Assembly (NCBI GenBank): GCA_900556135.1 | Contig: USNR01000041.1 | Location: forward strand, 1 to 9,772 | Length of the DNA stretch: 9,772 nt | Source: an uncultured Clostridium sp. | GTDB lineage: Bacteria; Bacillota; Clostridia; TANB77; CAG-508 | Reading direction: 5' to 3' | In this document: positions 1 through 9,000 of the stretch, in pieces | Layout: each line of letters begins with the position of its first letter | Numbering within the stretch: position 1 is the stretch's first letter | Program-made: the position numbers and the translations under genes | The notes under the pieces: generated by a model | Seen by the model: only the letters and a program-made list of their open reading frames with translations | Databases searched by the model: none | What the model was told of the DNA's origin: nothing

Positions 1-80
1 TCAAAGTATTTATTTTAAATAATTTGTGACAAATGATTGACTAACCTACATAAAAATATAAATAGATAAAGTGAAAAAAC

Positions 81-109
81 TTGATATATTAAAAAAAATA
101 TGTTACCAT
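81..109 (+). promoter_or_regulatory. Candidate sigma-A promoter for the recD2 operon
   Basis: TTGATA (81-86) is followed after 17 nt by TACCAT (104-109). That hexamer is preceded by TG one base upstream (101-102), which makes an extended -10. The -10 matches TATAAT at four of six positions, including the important second A and last T. Transcription would start near 116, leaving a leader of about 40 nt before the recD2 TTG start. An upstream TTGACT at 37-42 has no well-spaced -10 partner. Random matches are common in DNA this AT-rich, so this is a moderate call. Confidence 0.4.
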
Positions 110-140
110 TCAATCTATAGCAGTATAAGAGATTAATTGA

Positions 141-147
141 AAAGAGG
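141..147 (+). promoter_or_regulatory. Ribosome binding site supporting the TTG start of recD2
   Basis: AAAGAGG lies 7 nt upstream of TTG at 155. With the in-frame TAA at 152-154, this fixes the start at the TTG codon. Confidence 0.7.
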
Positions 148-154
148 CTTATAA

Positions 155-2410
155 TTGGAGATAGAGGGACAAATAACTAATATTATATATAGAAATGATA
201 CTAATAGTTACACAGTAGCTGAATTTGAAACAAACAACAACGAAGAAATTACAGTGGTAGGTTACCTACCATTTATTAATAATGGGGATAGCTTAAAATT
301 GATAGGAGATATAGTAAAACATCCAGACTATGGAGAACAATTAAAAATTGCAACTTTTGAGAAATTATTACCAACAACACCAGAAGCATTAGAAAAGTAT
401 TTGGCAAATGGAAATTTTAAAGGAATTGGACCTGCAACAGCAAAAAAAATTGTAAAAACCTTTGGAGCCGAAACTATAAGTATTATAAAATTAGAACCAC
501 AAAAGCTAACTAAAATAAAAGGTATAACGAAAGAAAAAGCCTTGGATATAGCAGAAGAGTTTTTAAAGCATTGGGAACTATGGCAAATAGTTGGCTTTTT
601 GGACAAGTTTGGAATTGGCCCTCAAGGAGCAGAAAGCGTTTATAAAAAATTAGGTGAAGATGCTTTAGAGAAAATAGAAGAAAATCCATATATTCTGATA
701 GATGTTGCAACAAAAGTAAGTTTTGAAAAAGTTGACAACATTGCATTAGGCTTGGGTTTTGAACAGGAAAATTATAAAAGAATACGAAGCGGAGTAAAAT
801 ATGGACTTGAAAGAATTGCATTAAATGGACATTCAACAGTGTTATATAACAATTTAGTTAACTATGTTAAAAATCTATTAAATGTAAGTGAGAATGTAGT
901 AGAAGATACCTTAATTAGTATGAAAGCAAAAGACGAGATAATTATAGAAGATAGAAATGATGGTTCAGAATGGGTGTATCTACAGCAGTTTTATAATGCT
1001 GAGAAAAATATAGCTCAAAAAATACTTACTTTAAATGAATATGATAATGTGAAAAAGATTGATAAAATAGATAAAGAAATAGAAAGCATACAAAAGAGTA
1101 TAGGGCTTAAGCTTTCAGAAAAACAGAAGGAAGCTGTGAAATGTATAAATGAAAATAATGTATGTGTTATAACTGGAGGCCCTGGAACAGGAAAAACTAC
1201 TATAATAAAGGCTATAATAGAACTATATAAAAAGCATGGAATGAAACCAGTATTATGTGCACCAACAGGTAGAGCTGCAAAAAGAATGACGGAAACAACA
1301 GGCGAAGAGGCTAAAACTTTACATAGGCTATTAGAACTAGCTGGAATGGTATCAGATGATACTGATAATTTTAATGTGGATTTACTAGTTACACCGATTG
1401 ATGGAGATATAATTATAGTTGATGAAACATCCATGGTTGATATGTTTTTAATGAACTATCTTGTAAAGGCTATATACAAAGGAACAAAATTAGTATTGGT
1501 TGGAGACATAGATCAGTTACCTTCGGTTGGACCAGGGTGTGTACTTAAAGATATAATAGAATCAGAAAAAATAAAAACTATAGTATTAAATCAAATTTTT
1601 AGACAAGCTGCAAAAAGTAAAATAATTGTTAATGCACATAGAGTAAATGAAGGAAAATGGTTTGTTGAAGATAAAAATGAAGAAGACAGTGAAGAAGAAG
1701 AAAAAATAGAATTGCTAGACGATTTCTTTTTTATAAATCAGTCTAATCAGGAGATGATAGTAGATACAATTGTAAGTTTGTGCAGTGGGAGATTAAAAAG
1801 ATATGGCGACTATGATTTCTTGAATAATATACAAATAATATCACCAACCAAGAGGGGGATGACAGGAACTAAAGAATTAAATAAAATATTACAAAAAAGA
1901 TTAAATGATGAAGATGATAAAAAAAGACAAAGAACATATGGAGAAGTGATTTTTAGAGAAAATGATAGAGTAATGCAAACTAAAAACAATTATAATATGA
2001 TATGGGAAAAGGAAAGTTACGGAAGCTTAAAGAAAGAGTTAGGAAATGGTGTGTTTAATGGCGAACTGGGAATTATAGAAAATGTGAATGAAACAGATAA
2101 AACAGTAACTGTAAAATTTGATGATGGAAAAAAAGCAGTATACGAAAATACTGATTTAGAACAATTGGAACATGCGTATGCGATTACAGTACACAAAGCG
2201 CAAGGAAGCGAATTTGATGTAGTTTTAATTCCTATTGCTAATTTAGCACCAATGTTACAAACAAGAAATCTTATATATACAGCAATAACAAGAGCTAAAA
2301 AGTTAATAATAATAATAGGAAATAGAAACACAATAGATTTTATGATAAAAAACAATAATACTAAGAATAGAAATACAGGACTGCAATATAAATTGAAAGG
2401 TGTGGTATAA
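155..2410 (+). CDS. recD2: RecD2-type ATP-dependent DNA helicase (SF1B)
   Basis: RecD2 is a 5'-to-3' DNA helicase of Firmicutes and Deinococcus that acts without RecBC in DNA repair and fork maintenance. The 751-aa length is usual for the family. The N-terminal third has an OB-like start and helix-hairpin-helix motifs (GIGPATAKKI near residue 91, then KGITKEKA). The helicase core shows Walker A GGPGTGKT (341-348), Walker B VDETSM (DE at 423-424), GDIDQLP (450-456), VHKAQGSE (679-686) and YTAITRA (708-714), so it looks intact. A short acidic stretch lies near residues 509-518. The start is TTG at 155: an in-frame TAA sits directly before it (152-154), AAAGAGG at 141-147 is well spaced, and the next in-frame Met is about 250 residues in. 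It is the first gene of an apparent unit with comF and the NTPase. Function in this organism is inferred from the family. Confidence 0.95.
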   Translation: MEIEGQITNIIYRNDTNSYTVAEFETNNNEEITVVGYLPFINNGDSLKLIGDIVKHPDYGEQLKIATFEKLLPTTPEALEKYLANGNFKGIGPATAKKIVKTFGAETISIIKLEPQKLTKIKGITKEKALDIAEEFLKHWELWQIVGFLDKFGIGPQGAESVYKKLGEDALEKIEENPYILIDVATKVSFEKVDNIALGLGFEQENYKRIRSGVKYGLERIALNGHSTVLYNNLVNYVKNLLNVSENVVEDTLISMKAKDEIIIEDRNDGSEWVYLQQFYNAEKNIAQKILTLNEYDNVKKIDKIDKEIESIQKSIGLKLSEKQKEAVKCINENNVCVITGGPGTGKTTIIKAIIELYKKHGMKPVLCAPTGRAAKRMTETTGEEAKTLHRLLELAGMVSDDTDNFNVDLLVTPIDGDIIIVDETSMVDMFLMNYLVKAIYKGTKLVLVGDIDQLPSVGPGCVLKDIIESEKIKTIVLNQIFRQAAKSKIIVNAHRVNEGKWFVEDKNEEDSEEEEKIELLDDFFFINQSNQEMIVDTIVSLCSGRLKRYGDYDFLNNIQIISPTKRGMTGTKELNKILQKRLNDEDDKKRQRTYGEVIFRENDRVMQTKNNYNMIWEKESYGSLKKELGNGVFNGELGIIENVNETDKTVTVKFDDGKKAVYENTDLEQLEHAYAITVHKAQGSEFDVVLIPIANLAPMLQTRNLIYTAITRAKKLIIIIGNRNTIDFMIKNNNTKNRNTGLQYKLKGVV

Positions 2411-2413
2411 ATT
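2396..2413 (+). promoter_or_regulatory. Ribosome binding site and ATT start codon of comF
   Basis: AAAGGTG (2396-2402) contains AGGTG, complementary to the 16S rRNA 3' end, and lies 8 nt before ATT at 2411-2413. The recD2 stop TAA (2408-2410) touches the ATT and is in the same frame. Initiation is therefore probably by termination-reinitiation or direct binding at the rare ATT codon. ATA at 2417 and ATC at 2426 are less well spaced alternatives. Confidence 0.55.
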
Positions 2414-3043
2414 CTAATAGATTTAATCTTTCCTCCAGTATGTGGATTTTGTGGAAAAATAAATAAAAATTACTTATGTGACAATTGCAATAAAATAGTA
2501 CAATCATTAGAAAAAAATAATATAGATGTTTATGAAAAAAATTTTAATAAACACCTATATATTTTTAAATATGAAGGAATAATAAGAAAAAAGATTATTG
2601 ATTATAAGTTTAGAGATAAAGCATATTTATATAAAACATTTCAAAAAATTATTTTAAATAATAAAAAAGTGTGTGATTTTATAAATTCTTATGATATAAT
2701 AATTCCAGTTCCGATACATAATAGAAGAAAAATGGAAAGAGGATATAATCAATCTTTATTAATAATCAAAGAGATGCCAAAATACATGGAACATATCAAA
2801 ATTGATAAAGATATATTAGTAAAAAAGATAAATGTAGCAAAACAAAGTTCTTTATCAAAAGAAGATAGAAAAGAAAATGTGATAGGAGCTTATAGTGTTA
2901 ATAATAACAAAAATGTTGAAGGAAAAAATGTGTTGATTTTTGATGACGTATTTACAACAGGGAGTACAGTTGATGAATGTGCAAAAATGCTAAAAGAAAG
3001 TGGAGTAAAAAATATAGGAGTTTTTACAATAGCAAAAGATTAA
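2411..3043 (+). CDS. comF: ComF family protein (zinc ribbon plus phosphoribosyltransferase fold), non-canonical ATT start
   Basis: ComF proteins (ComFC/GntX) take part in DNA uptake or transformation and DNA processing and have a phosphoribosyltransferase-like fold. Read from ATT at 2411, the protein is 210 aa, a normal family length. It opens with LIDLIFPPVCGFCGK, typical of the family. Four cysteines form a zinc site (C11, C14, C23, C26). The core carries VPIHNRRKMERGYNQS (from V100) and the PRPP-loop motif DDVFTTGST (178-186), so it looks functional. The first ATG/GTG/TTG in frame is GTG at 2669, which would remove 86 residues including the zinc ribbon, so that shorter reading is unlikely to be the full gene. 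It begins directly after the recD2 stop, which implies translational coupling, and ends 11 nt before the NTPase gene. Identity is sure; the exact start is probable. Confidence 0.88.
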   Translation: MLIDLIFPPVCGFCGKINKNYLCDNCNKIVQSLEKNNIDVYEKNFNKHLYIFKYEGIIRKKIIDYKFRDKAYLYKTFQKIILNNKKVCDFINSYDIIIPVPIHNRRKMERGYNQSLLIIKEMPKYMEHIKIDKDILVKKINVAKQSSLSKEDRKENVIGAYSVNNNKNVEGKNVLIFDDVFTTGSTVDECAKMLKESGVKNIGVFTIAKD

Positions 3044-3050
3044 AGGAGGT
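3042..3050 (+). promoter_or_regulatory. Strong ribosome binding site of the NTPase gene
   Basis: AAAGGAGGT overlaps the comF stop codon and lies 4 nt before ATG at 3055. It favours this start over an upstream in-frame ATG at 2977, which lies inside comF and has no comparable site. Confidence 0.85.
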
Positions 3051-3054
3051 ATTC

Positions 3055-5016
3055 ATGGAAGATTTAGTGGAGAGCATATTGGATTATGTTAGAGCAGATT
3101 ACACAGATTATGCAATAATGATAAATGGTGAATGGGGAAGCGGAAAAACATACTTTTGGAACCATAAAATAAAAAATAAAATTGATTCCATGCAAATTAA
3201 TGGTAAAAGGTATACCACAATATATATGTCTTTATATGGAATATCAAACTTAGAGGAAATAAGCAAGAAAATATTCATAGAGACAACTCAATTAATGGAT
3301 AAAAATTTAAAAAAATATATGGCATCTAATTCGCAAACAACAATACCAGAATACGCAAAAACAGGATTGGATATGGCTAACTTTTTTGGAGTAACACAAA
3401 ATGGAGACAAAATAGACTATAAAGAGTTTTTTTCTACGGATGACAAAATATTATGTTTTGACGACTTGGAAAGAGCTAATGTAGATGTTATAGACATTTT
3501 AGGATATATAAATAATTTTGTTGAACATGATCATATTAAAACAATAATTATTTGCAACGAGAAAGAATTATCTACAAAATTAAAAAGTAATAACTTAGAG
3601 ATGAAAACATTTATTGCAACATATTTGTTAGATAAAGAGAATAAGCTTACAGAAAAAACAGATGAGCCAATGGTGGAAAGGATACAAAACACAATTGAAT
3701 ATGTTTTTGATAAGGCAAATGATTATGAAAGAATAAAAGAAAAATTAATAGGTGAAACATTTGAATACAATCCAGAGTTTACTTATATAATAAATGGATT
3801 ATTGATGAGATATGAAAGGTATCCAGACCTAATTAGGTTTTTAAGGGAAAACTCATACCTGATTACATCCACTTTTGAAAAAAGTGGTACGAGAAACTTA
3901 AGAATATTAAAACATTCATTAACAGACTTTAAAAAAATATTTGATATGGTTAATAAGAATTATCCTAATACAAATAATAGAATATTACAGACGATGTTAA
4001 TATTTACAATTGCTATTTCATTTGAAATTAAAGCAGGAAAAATAACGAAGGATAAATTTAAAAATATAATGAATAACGAAGAATACAAGGCAATATTGGT
4101 TTCTTCAAGGGTATTTATGGATAATAGGCAGTTCTATATTAAAGAATTTGACAACACATATTACTATAATTTTAAAGCGGAATATAGATTTTTTAAATTT
4201 ATAGAATTGTATGTAAGAACTAGAATTTTCGATATGAAAGTATTTAAAGAGAATATGGAAATTATTATAAATACAGTTGATACAGATAAACTACCTGGCT
4301 ACAAAAGATTACTTACAGAAGAATATTGGAAAATAAATGATGACCAATTTGATGATGTTATTAAACAAGTCCTAGAAAATGTAGAAAAAGGAGAAATACA
4401 ACCTTTAGAGATAGTTAAATTATTTGCATATTTTAGCTATTTTATAGAAAAGGGATTGATAAATTATGATATAAAAACAATAGAAAGTGTTTTTATTACT
4501 GGAATGAATATTGTTTCTATTAAATCACAGTATTGTGAAGATGCAGAGGAAGAAATAGAACAGATAACTACAGAAAATCAATCTGAAGAAATGAAAAATA
4601 TATTAGCAAGATTTAGAGTGATAAATGAACAGTTAAAAGATAAAATGTATAAAGAAAAAGCTGATGAAATATTTAAATGTATTCCAATGAAGATGGAAGT
4701 TTTCTATGATAAATTTGATAAAGAATGTAGCAATGTTCCAATATTTAAATATTATGATCCTTTTCAAATGTTCCAAAGAATCTCGTGTGCAAGTAATGAA
4801 GATATTGTTTCAATTAGAGAAATGCTTGCTAAAAGAGCGGTAGAACATAAAGATGAAATAGAACCAGAAATGAAAAATATTGCAAAATTAAAACAAATAA
4901 TGGACAATTATATTGATGGCAAGAAACCAACAATAAAAGTAGTTATGATAGAAGAATTTTCTAAAGAGCTTGACAAAATATTAAAAAGCTATAGCAAAAA
5001 AGAAACAAAAGAATAA
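3055..5016 (+). CDS. KAP-like P-loop NTPase of unknown function
   Basis: The 653-aa protein has an N-terminal NTPase core of the STAND/KAP type. Walker A is GEWGSGKT (25-32) and Walker B is ILCFDDLER (132-140), with two acidic residues. A sensor-like strand TIIICNEKEL (163-172) follows. The GEWGSGKT and DDLER signatures are those of KAP-family ATPases. Unlike many KAP proteins, no membrane segment lies between Walker A and B, so it is probably cytoplasmic. The rest (about 180-653) is helix-rich and charged, with a possible coiled coil around 500-545, and I recognise no catalytic or DNA-binding domain there. Related KAP/STAND NTPases often act in phage defence or signalling; that is family knowledge, not proof here. 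The gene is 11 nt after comF and followed by a terminator, so it is probably last in the recD2-comF unit. Base composition resembles the neighbours. Confidence 0.8.
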   Translation: MEDLVESILDYVRADYTDYAIMINGEWGSGKTYFWNHKIKNKIDSMQINGKRYTTIYMSLYGISNLEEISKKIFIETTQLMDKNLKKYMASNSQTTIPEYAKTGLDMANFFGVTQNGDKIDYKEFFSTDDKILCFDDLERANVDVIDILGYINNFVEHDHIKTIIICNEKELSTKLKSNNLEMKTFIATYLLDKENKLTEKTDEPMVERIQNTIEYVFDKANDYERIKEKLIGETFEYNPEFTYIINGLLMRYERYPDLIRFLRENSYLITSTFEKSGTRNLRILKHSLTDFKKIFDMVNKNYPNTNNRILQTMLIFTIAISFEIKAGKITKDKFKNIMNNEEYKAILVSSRVFMDNRQFYIKEFDNTYYYNFKAEYRFFKFIELYVRTRIFDMKVFKENMEIIINTVDTDKLPGYKRLLTEEYWKINDDQFDDVIKQVLENVEKGEIQPLEIVKLFAYFSYFIEKGLINYDIKTIESVFITGMNIVSIKSQYCEDAEEEIEQITTENQSEEMKNILARFRVINEQLKDKMYKEKADEIFKCIPMKMEVFYDKFDKECSNVPIFKYYDPFQMFQRISCASNEDIVSIREMLAKRAVEHKDEIEPEMKNIAKLKQIMDNYIDGKKPTIKVVMIEEFSKELDKILKSYSKKETKE

Positions 5017-5054
5017 AAAAGATAAGAAAAAATAGTAATATAAAAAGTAAGGCC

Positions 5055-5085
5055 AAGACTGAAAATTTTTCAGTCTTGTTCTTTA
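5055..5085 (+). terminator. Rho-independent terminator of the recD2-comF-NTPase unit
   Basis: AAGACTGAAAA (5055-5065) is the exact reverse complement of 5067-5077. In practice the A/T centre probably opens into a small loop. TTGTTCTTTATT follows as an interrupted T tract. It lies 38 nt after the NTPase stop. The same stem and tail recur at 9545-9578. Confidence 0.75.
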
Positions 5086-5168
5086 TTGTAAAAGACATAC
5101 AAACTTTTTTTATAAGAAAGTGTAAATAAAATGATAAAAAATAATAATAAATAACATATGTAAAAACT

Positions 5169-5197
5169 GCATAAAATTTGAAAAAAAAGAGATAATA
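5169..5197 (+). promoter_or_regulatory. Candidate forespore-sigma (sigma-G/F-like) promoter of spoVT
   Basis: GCATA (5169-5173) fits the sigma-G/F -35 pattern. After 17 nt comes GATAATA (5191-5197), which differs from the sigma-G -10 consensus CATAATA only in its first base. spoVT is a sigma-G gene in Bacillus and Clostridium. The leader would be about 90 nt. A second, worse-spaced pair is GAATA (5232-5236) with CATAATT (5253-5259), 16 nt apart. This is inference from consensus matching in very AT-rich DNA. Confidence 0.35.
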
Positions 5198-5292
5198 AAA
5201 ATATCAATAAATGAAGTAAAAGGAGAAAATGGAATAAAGGTAATGTAATTTCCATAATTAATCCTAAACTTAAAAATAAAGGGAGGAGTATT

Positions 5293-5847
5293 ATGAAGGC
5301 AACAGGAGTTGTAAGGAGAATAGATGATTTAGGGAGAGTAGTTATACCAAAAGAAATACGAAGAACACTAAGAATAAAAGAAGGTGATCCGTTAGAAATT
5401 TTTACAGATAAAGAAGGAGAAGTAATATTAAAAAAATATTCACCAATAGGAGAGTTATCTGAATTTGCAGCGGAATATGCAGAAACATTAAATAAAACAA
5501 CAGGACATATAGCTTGTATTACAGACAAAGACACTATAATAGCAGTGTCTGGAGGTCCAAAAAAAGAGCTATTAGAACAAGGTGTAAGCTCTGAATTGGA
5601 AAGAATAATGGAAGACCAAGAAAATTATATTAGCAAGGAAAACAATGATATAGCAGTACCTATTACAAAAAATGAAAATAAAGATAGAATATATAATTCG
5701 CAAGTGATATATCCAATAATATCAGAAGGAAATTCGATAGGAAGTGTGATATTGCTATCAAAGGATTCAAAAACTAAAATGTCTGAAGTGGAACAAAAAG
5801 TTGTTCAATCAGCAGCAAGTTTTTTAGGAAAACAAATGGAAATTTAA
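5293..5847 (+). CDS. spoVT: Stage V sporulation protein T, transcriptional regulator
   Basis: SpoVT is a DNA-binding regulator of late forespore (sigma-G) genes, affecting spore coat or cortex and germination. The 184-aa length is close to the roughly 178 aa of Bacillus. Residues 1-50 form an AbrB/SpoVT swapped-hairpin domain with the hallmark MKATGVVRRIDDLGRVVIPK and IRRTLRIKEGDPLEI. Residues of about 55-184 form the GAF-like ligand or dimerisation domain (GHIACITDKDTIIAVSGG; C-terminal helix ending in SFLGKQMEI). GGGAGGAG (5281-5288) precedes ATG by 4 nt. The gene stands alone between two terminators and probably has its own forespore promoter. It shows that the host is a spore former. The paralogue AbrB is much shorter and lacks the GAF domain, so SpoVT is the clear choice. 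Confidence 0.96.
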   Translation: MKATGVVRRIDDLGRVVIPKEIRRTLRIKEGDPLEIFTDKEGEVILKKYSPIGELSEFAAEYAETLNKTTGHIACITDKDTIIAVSGGPKKELLEQGVSSELERIMEDQENYISKENNDIAVPITKNENKDRIYNSQVIYPIISEGNSIGSVILLSKDSKTKMSEVEQKVVQSAASFLGKQMEI

Positions 5848-5858
5848 ATTAGACAGGT

Positions 5859-5915
5859 AAAAATGCCCTTTTTAAGGCTGGAAAAAATTCAGCTTTCAAA
5901 GGGGCGTTTTTGTTG
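5859..5915 (+). terminator. Rho-independent terminator of spoVT
   Basis: Two 22-nt arms (5859-5880 and 5890-5911) pair with a single mismatch and a few G-T pairs around a 9-nt loop (5881-5889). The arm bases nearest the tail are AAAAA on the left and TTTTT (5907-5911) on the right, so the hairpin ends in a T run. It lies 11 nt after the spoVT stop. Because the outer arms are A and T runs, it may work in both directions, but no gene points at it from the right. Confidence 0.85.
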
Positions 5916-5964
5916 GTTGAAAAATTACATATACATTGTAAAATATTAGAAAAAGAAAAATGTA

Positions 5965-5992
5965 TTGACTTTATTATATGTTTTGATATAGT
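5965..5992 (+). promoter_or_regulatory. Sigma-A promoter with extended -10 for the surface protein gene
   Basis: TTGACT (5965-5970) is followed after 16 nt by TATAGT (5987-5992), with TG at 5984-5985 giving an extended -10. Five of six bases match in each box. The start would be near 5999, leaving a leader of about 43 nt with AAAAGG (6026-6031), 10 nt before ATG. This suggests vegetative expression independent of spoVT. Confidence 0.7.
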
Positions 5993-6041
5993 ATATTGTT
6001 AAAGTATATAATAAAAAGAGAGATTAAAAGGTAATAAATTT

Positions 6042-9000
6042 ATGAAAAAAATAAGGATGATTTTATGTACGGTTTTGGTAATAATGGTTATAATTGTAGC
6101 AATGTCAGCATCTATGCTTGTGAGCAGTATTAAAGGAAATGATACATACAAAACTACTCAAGCTAAGAGTAATTTATATAATAATGTTGACTTACCAGTT
6201 ATAGAAGTTAAACTTATAAGTTCGAGTGCATATAATAGCGAAAGCGCAACACAGAATACAAAACTGCTTCAAAATGCTATAGATGAAGTTTCAAGTAGTG
6301 GAGGTGGAACTGTATATATACCAGCAGGGGTATATTATTTTAATACTGCAGGAAAAAATGATGCTAAAACTGAAGACTATGTTATAAAGTGTAAAGACAA
6401 TGTAACAGTAATGGGAAATGGAATTAGTGATGAATCTGCAACAATATTAAAACCATATGGAAACACTGATAGAGGTTTGGATATGTTTTATTATAATGCA
6501 TATAGAGATAGTGGTTTTACAAGAGCAGAATATTTAATTAATGCAGATTTTAAAAACTTTATTATAGATGCAGAAGAGACAAATGCGGCAACATATACTA
6601 CTGCCGGTAAAGGTTTTATGATTAATATATTTAAGGACTGCGATTGGGAAAATGTGATTGTTAAAAACACGGATGCAACAGGATTTGGAATGGACTGTCC
6701 TATTAATTCAACAATAAAAAAATGTATAGCAATTAATTGCGGAAAAAAAGCTACAACAAGCAGTTGGGGAGCATCCGGATTTGGAATAGGTACAGGTTAT
6801 AGCAACGAAGAGTATATGCATATTGAGGATTGCATAGCAACGGGTAACAAGAAATTTGGTTTCTTTTTTGAACATCAAGGAAGATTTAGAGAAAATAATT
6901 ACAAAGCTACAAGTAGTAAAGGGTTTGTTGTATCAAACTGTGAAGCGTCGGGAAATTTATATGATATGGGTGGAAATAGAGCAAATGATGTAACATATGA
7001 AAATTGTACAGTAAATAATTTTTTTAATTTTGAAAATAATTCAAGAAGAATTAACCTAATAAATTGCAAAAGTAATAAAAAATATGAAGATGTTGGTGAT
7101 TCAGCTAAGTACTATTATGGACCAGTTTATTGGGCTGCTAATAATGGAATATCAGCGGGAGTAAGTGATACAGAATTTTTGCCATCAAATGATTGTACAA
7201 GAAATCAAGCAGTAAAATTTTTATGGCGAATGAACGGAATGCAAGGAGATGTTGTGTTGGGAAATGAACCTACAATTGATACTGGTTATCCAGATGTAAC
7301 TGGAACGTCAGATTCTGCACAAGCAATAAAATGGGCAACAGATACTGGAATAGCTAATGGTTTATATTCGGGAAATTTTAATGGAGATAATGCATGTTCC
7401 AGAGCGGCTTTTATAACCATGCTATGGAGATATGCTGGAAAACCTGAAGTAGAGTGCACAACTGGCTTTACGGATGTAGACGATGGAAAATGGTGTTCAC
7501 AGGCTGTGAAGTGGGGAGTGAAAACTGGTATTATAAATGGAACTGGAGTAACTGAATTTAATCCAGATGGAGCAATAAAAAGGGCGGATGCTATTACTAT
7601 GCTGTATAGGTATAATAATACAAAAGGCAATACATTTAATATTATTTATAATCTTGATGGTGGAATTGTACAAAATGAAAACCCTAATTCGTATATAGCA
7701 GGGACGGATTGCTTTGCTATTAATAATCCTACAAAGAAAGGTTACACATTTAAGGGCTGGACAGGCAGTAGTAATACAACAGGCGGTGCTGTCGGTGTTG
7801 GAAACTATATACCAGTGAAAGATGTATCAATTAACTTGGAAACTATAGGAAACTGTGGATTTTCGTCAAATTGGAAAGCAAATAGTTACACGATATCATT
7901 TAACGCAAATGGTGGAACAGGAGAAATGGAAGATGAAGTATGTACATATGATTCACAAAAGTATTTGTTGGAAAATAAATTTGTAAGGAATGGGTATGAA
8001 TTTAAGAATTGGAGTTTAACTCCGGATGGAAATGGAACATGTTTTAGTAATAAGGAAATAGTAAAAAATTTAACGGATGAAGATGGAAAAAATATAATAT
8101 TGTATGCACAATGGACAGCTATAAATGCAGAATATACTGTTGAGCATTGGAAGGAAAATCTGAATGGAGAATATATAAAAGGTGAGACCGAAACATTAGC
8201 AACTCATATTGAAACGTTAGTAAGTCCAGATGTAAAACAATATGAAGGATTCACTTCTCCAAGTAAACAAGAAACAGTGATAAATGAATCTGGAATAAAT
8301 ATAGTGTATAAGTATAGTAGAAATAAATATAGAGTCACAATTACAAAAGGCAAAGGAATTGAAGAGGTATCAGGAGATGGTACATATATGTTTGAACAAA
8401 ATGTAAAATTAAATGCAATAACTCAAAAGGGATATGAAAATATCCAATGGGGAGGATATACAACAAGCAGTGAGTTTTTTATGCCAGCAAAGGATTTAAA
8501 TATTACTGTAAATGCAACAGCAATAGAATATAAAATATCATATGAGTTAAATGGAGGGGATTCGATAGAAAACCCAGAGAAGTACAATGTGGAAACAGAA
8601 ACATTTAAATTAAAAAATCCAACAAGGACTGGGTACACATTTTTAGGATGGACAGGAAGCAATGGAAATACTCCGCAAAAGGATGTAAGTGTGGAGAATG
8701 GAACAACTGGAAACTTAGAATATAAAGCAAATTGGAAGATAGATGAGGAAGAAGAATCAAAAAAGCTTGAAACACATATAGAATATAGTAATAATAAGCC
8801 TACAAACAAAAAAGTTAAGGTATATATTTCTTCTAATAATAAGATTGTTAAAGTATCAAATGGTTGGACGATAATGAGTGATGGAAAAACTATTTTTAAA
8901 GAATTTGACAGCAATACAATTGAAAATGTTATTATAGAAGATGTATATAATAATAGAGTGGTGGAAAGTGTTGAAATTACAAATATAGATAAGACAAAGC

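Noticed and set aside
37..62. TTGACT (37-42) with TATAAA (57-62) as recD2 promoter
   Set aside because: The spacer is only 14 nt; the pair at 81-109 is better spaced.
328..836. Minus-strand frames within recD2 (also 1015-1434 and 2017-2355)
   Set aside because: Antisense to conserved helicase regions; compositions look like shadows.
1679..1708. Acidic Glu-rich insert in RecD2 as a sign of frameshift or foreign DNA
   Set aside because: The reading frame and all later helicase motifs continue normally; surface loops of this kind vary within the family.
2669..3043. A 124-aa ComF fragment starting at GTG 2669
   Set aside because: It removes the zinc ribbon that is encoded in frame immediately upstream; no good ribosome site precedes 2669.
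2977..3054. N-terminal extension of the NTPase from ATG 2977
   Set aside because: It overlaps the end of comF in another frame, and the strong AAAGGAGGT lies directly before ATG 3055, after which the family-like sequence begins.
5070..5534. Minus-strand reading frame over the spoVT upstream region
   Set aside because: It overlaps spoVT and a terminator and gives a Ser/Leu/Phe-rich product typical of antisense frames in AT-rich DNA.
8423..8914. Minus-strand frames antisense to the surface protein (also 7286-7630 and 9230-9517)
   Set aside because: Antisense shadows of a clearly coding gene, low-complexity products, no ribosome sites or family motifs seen.
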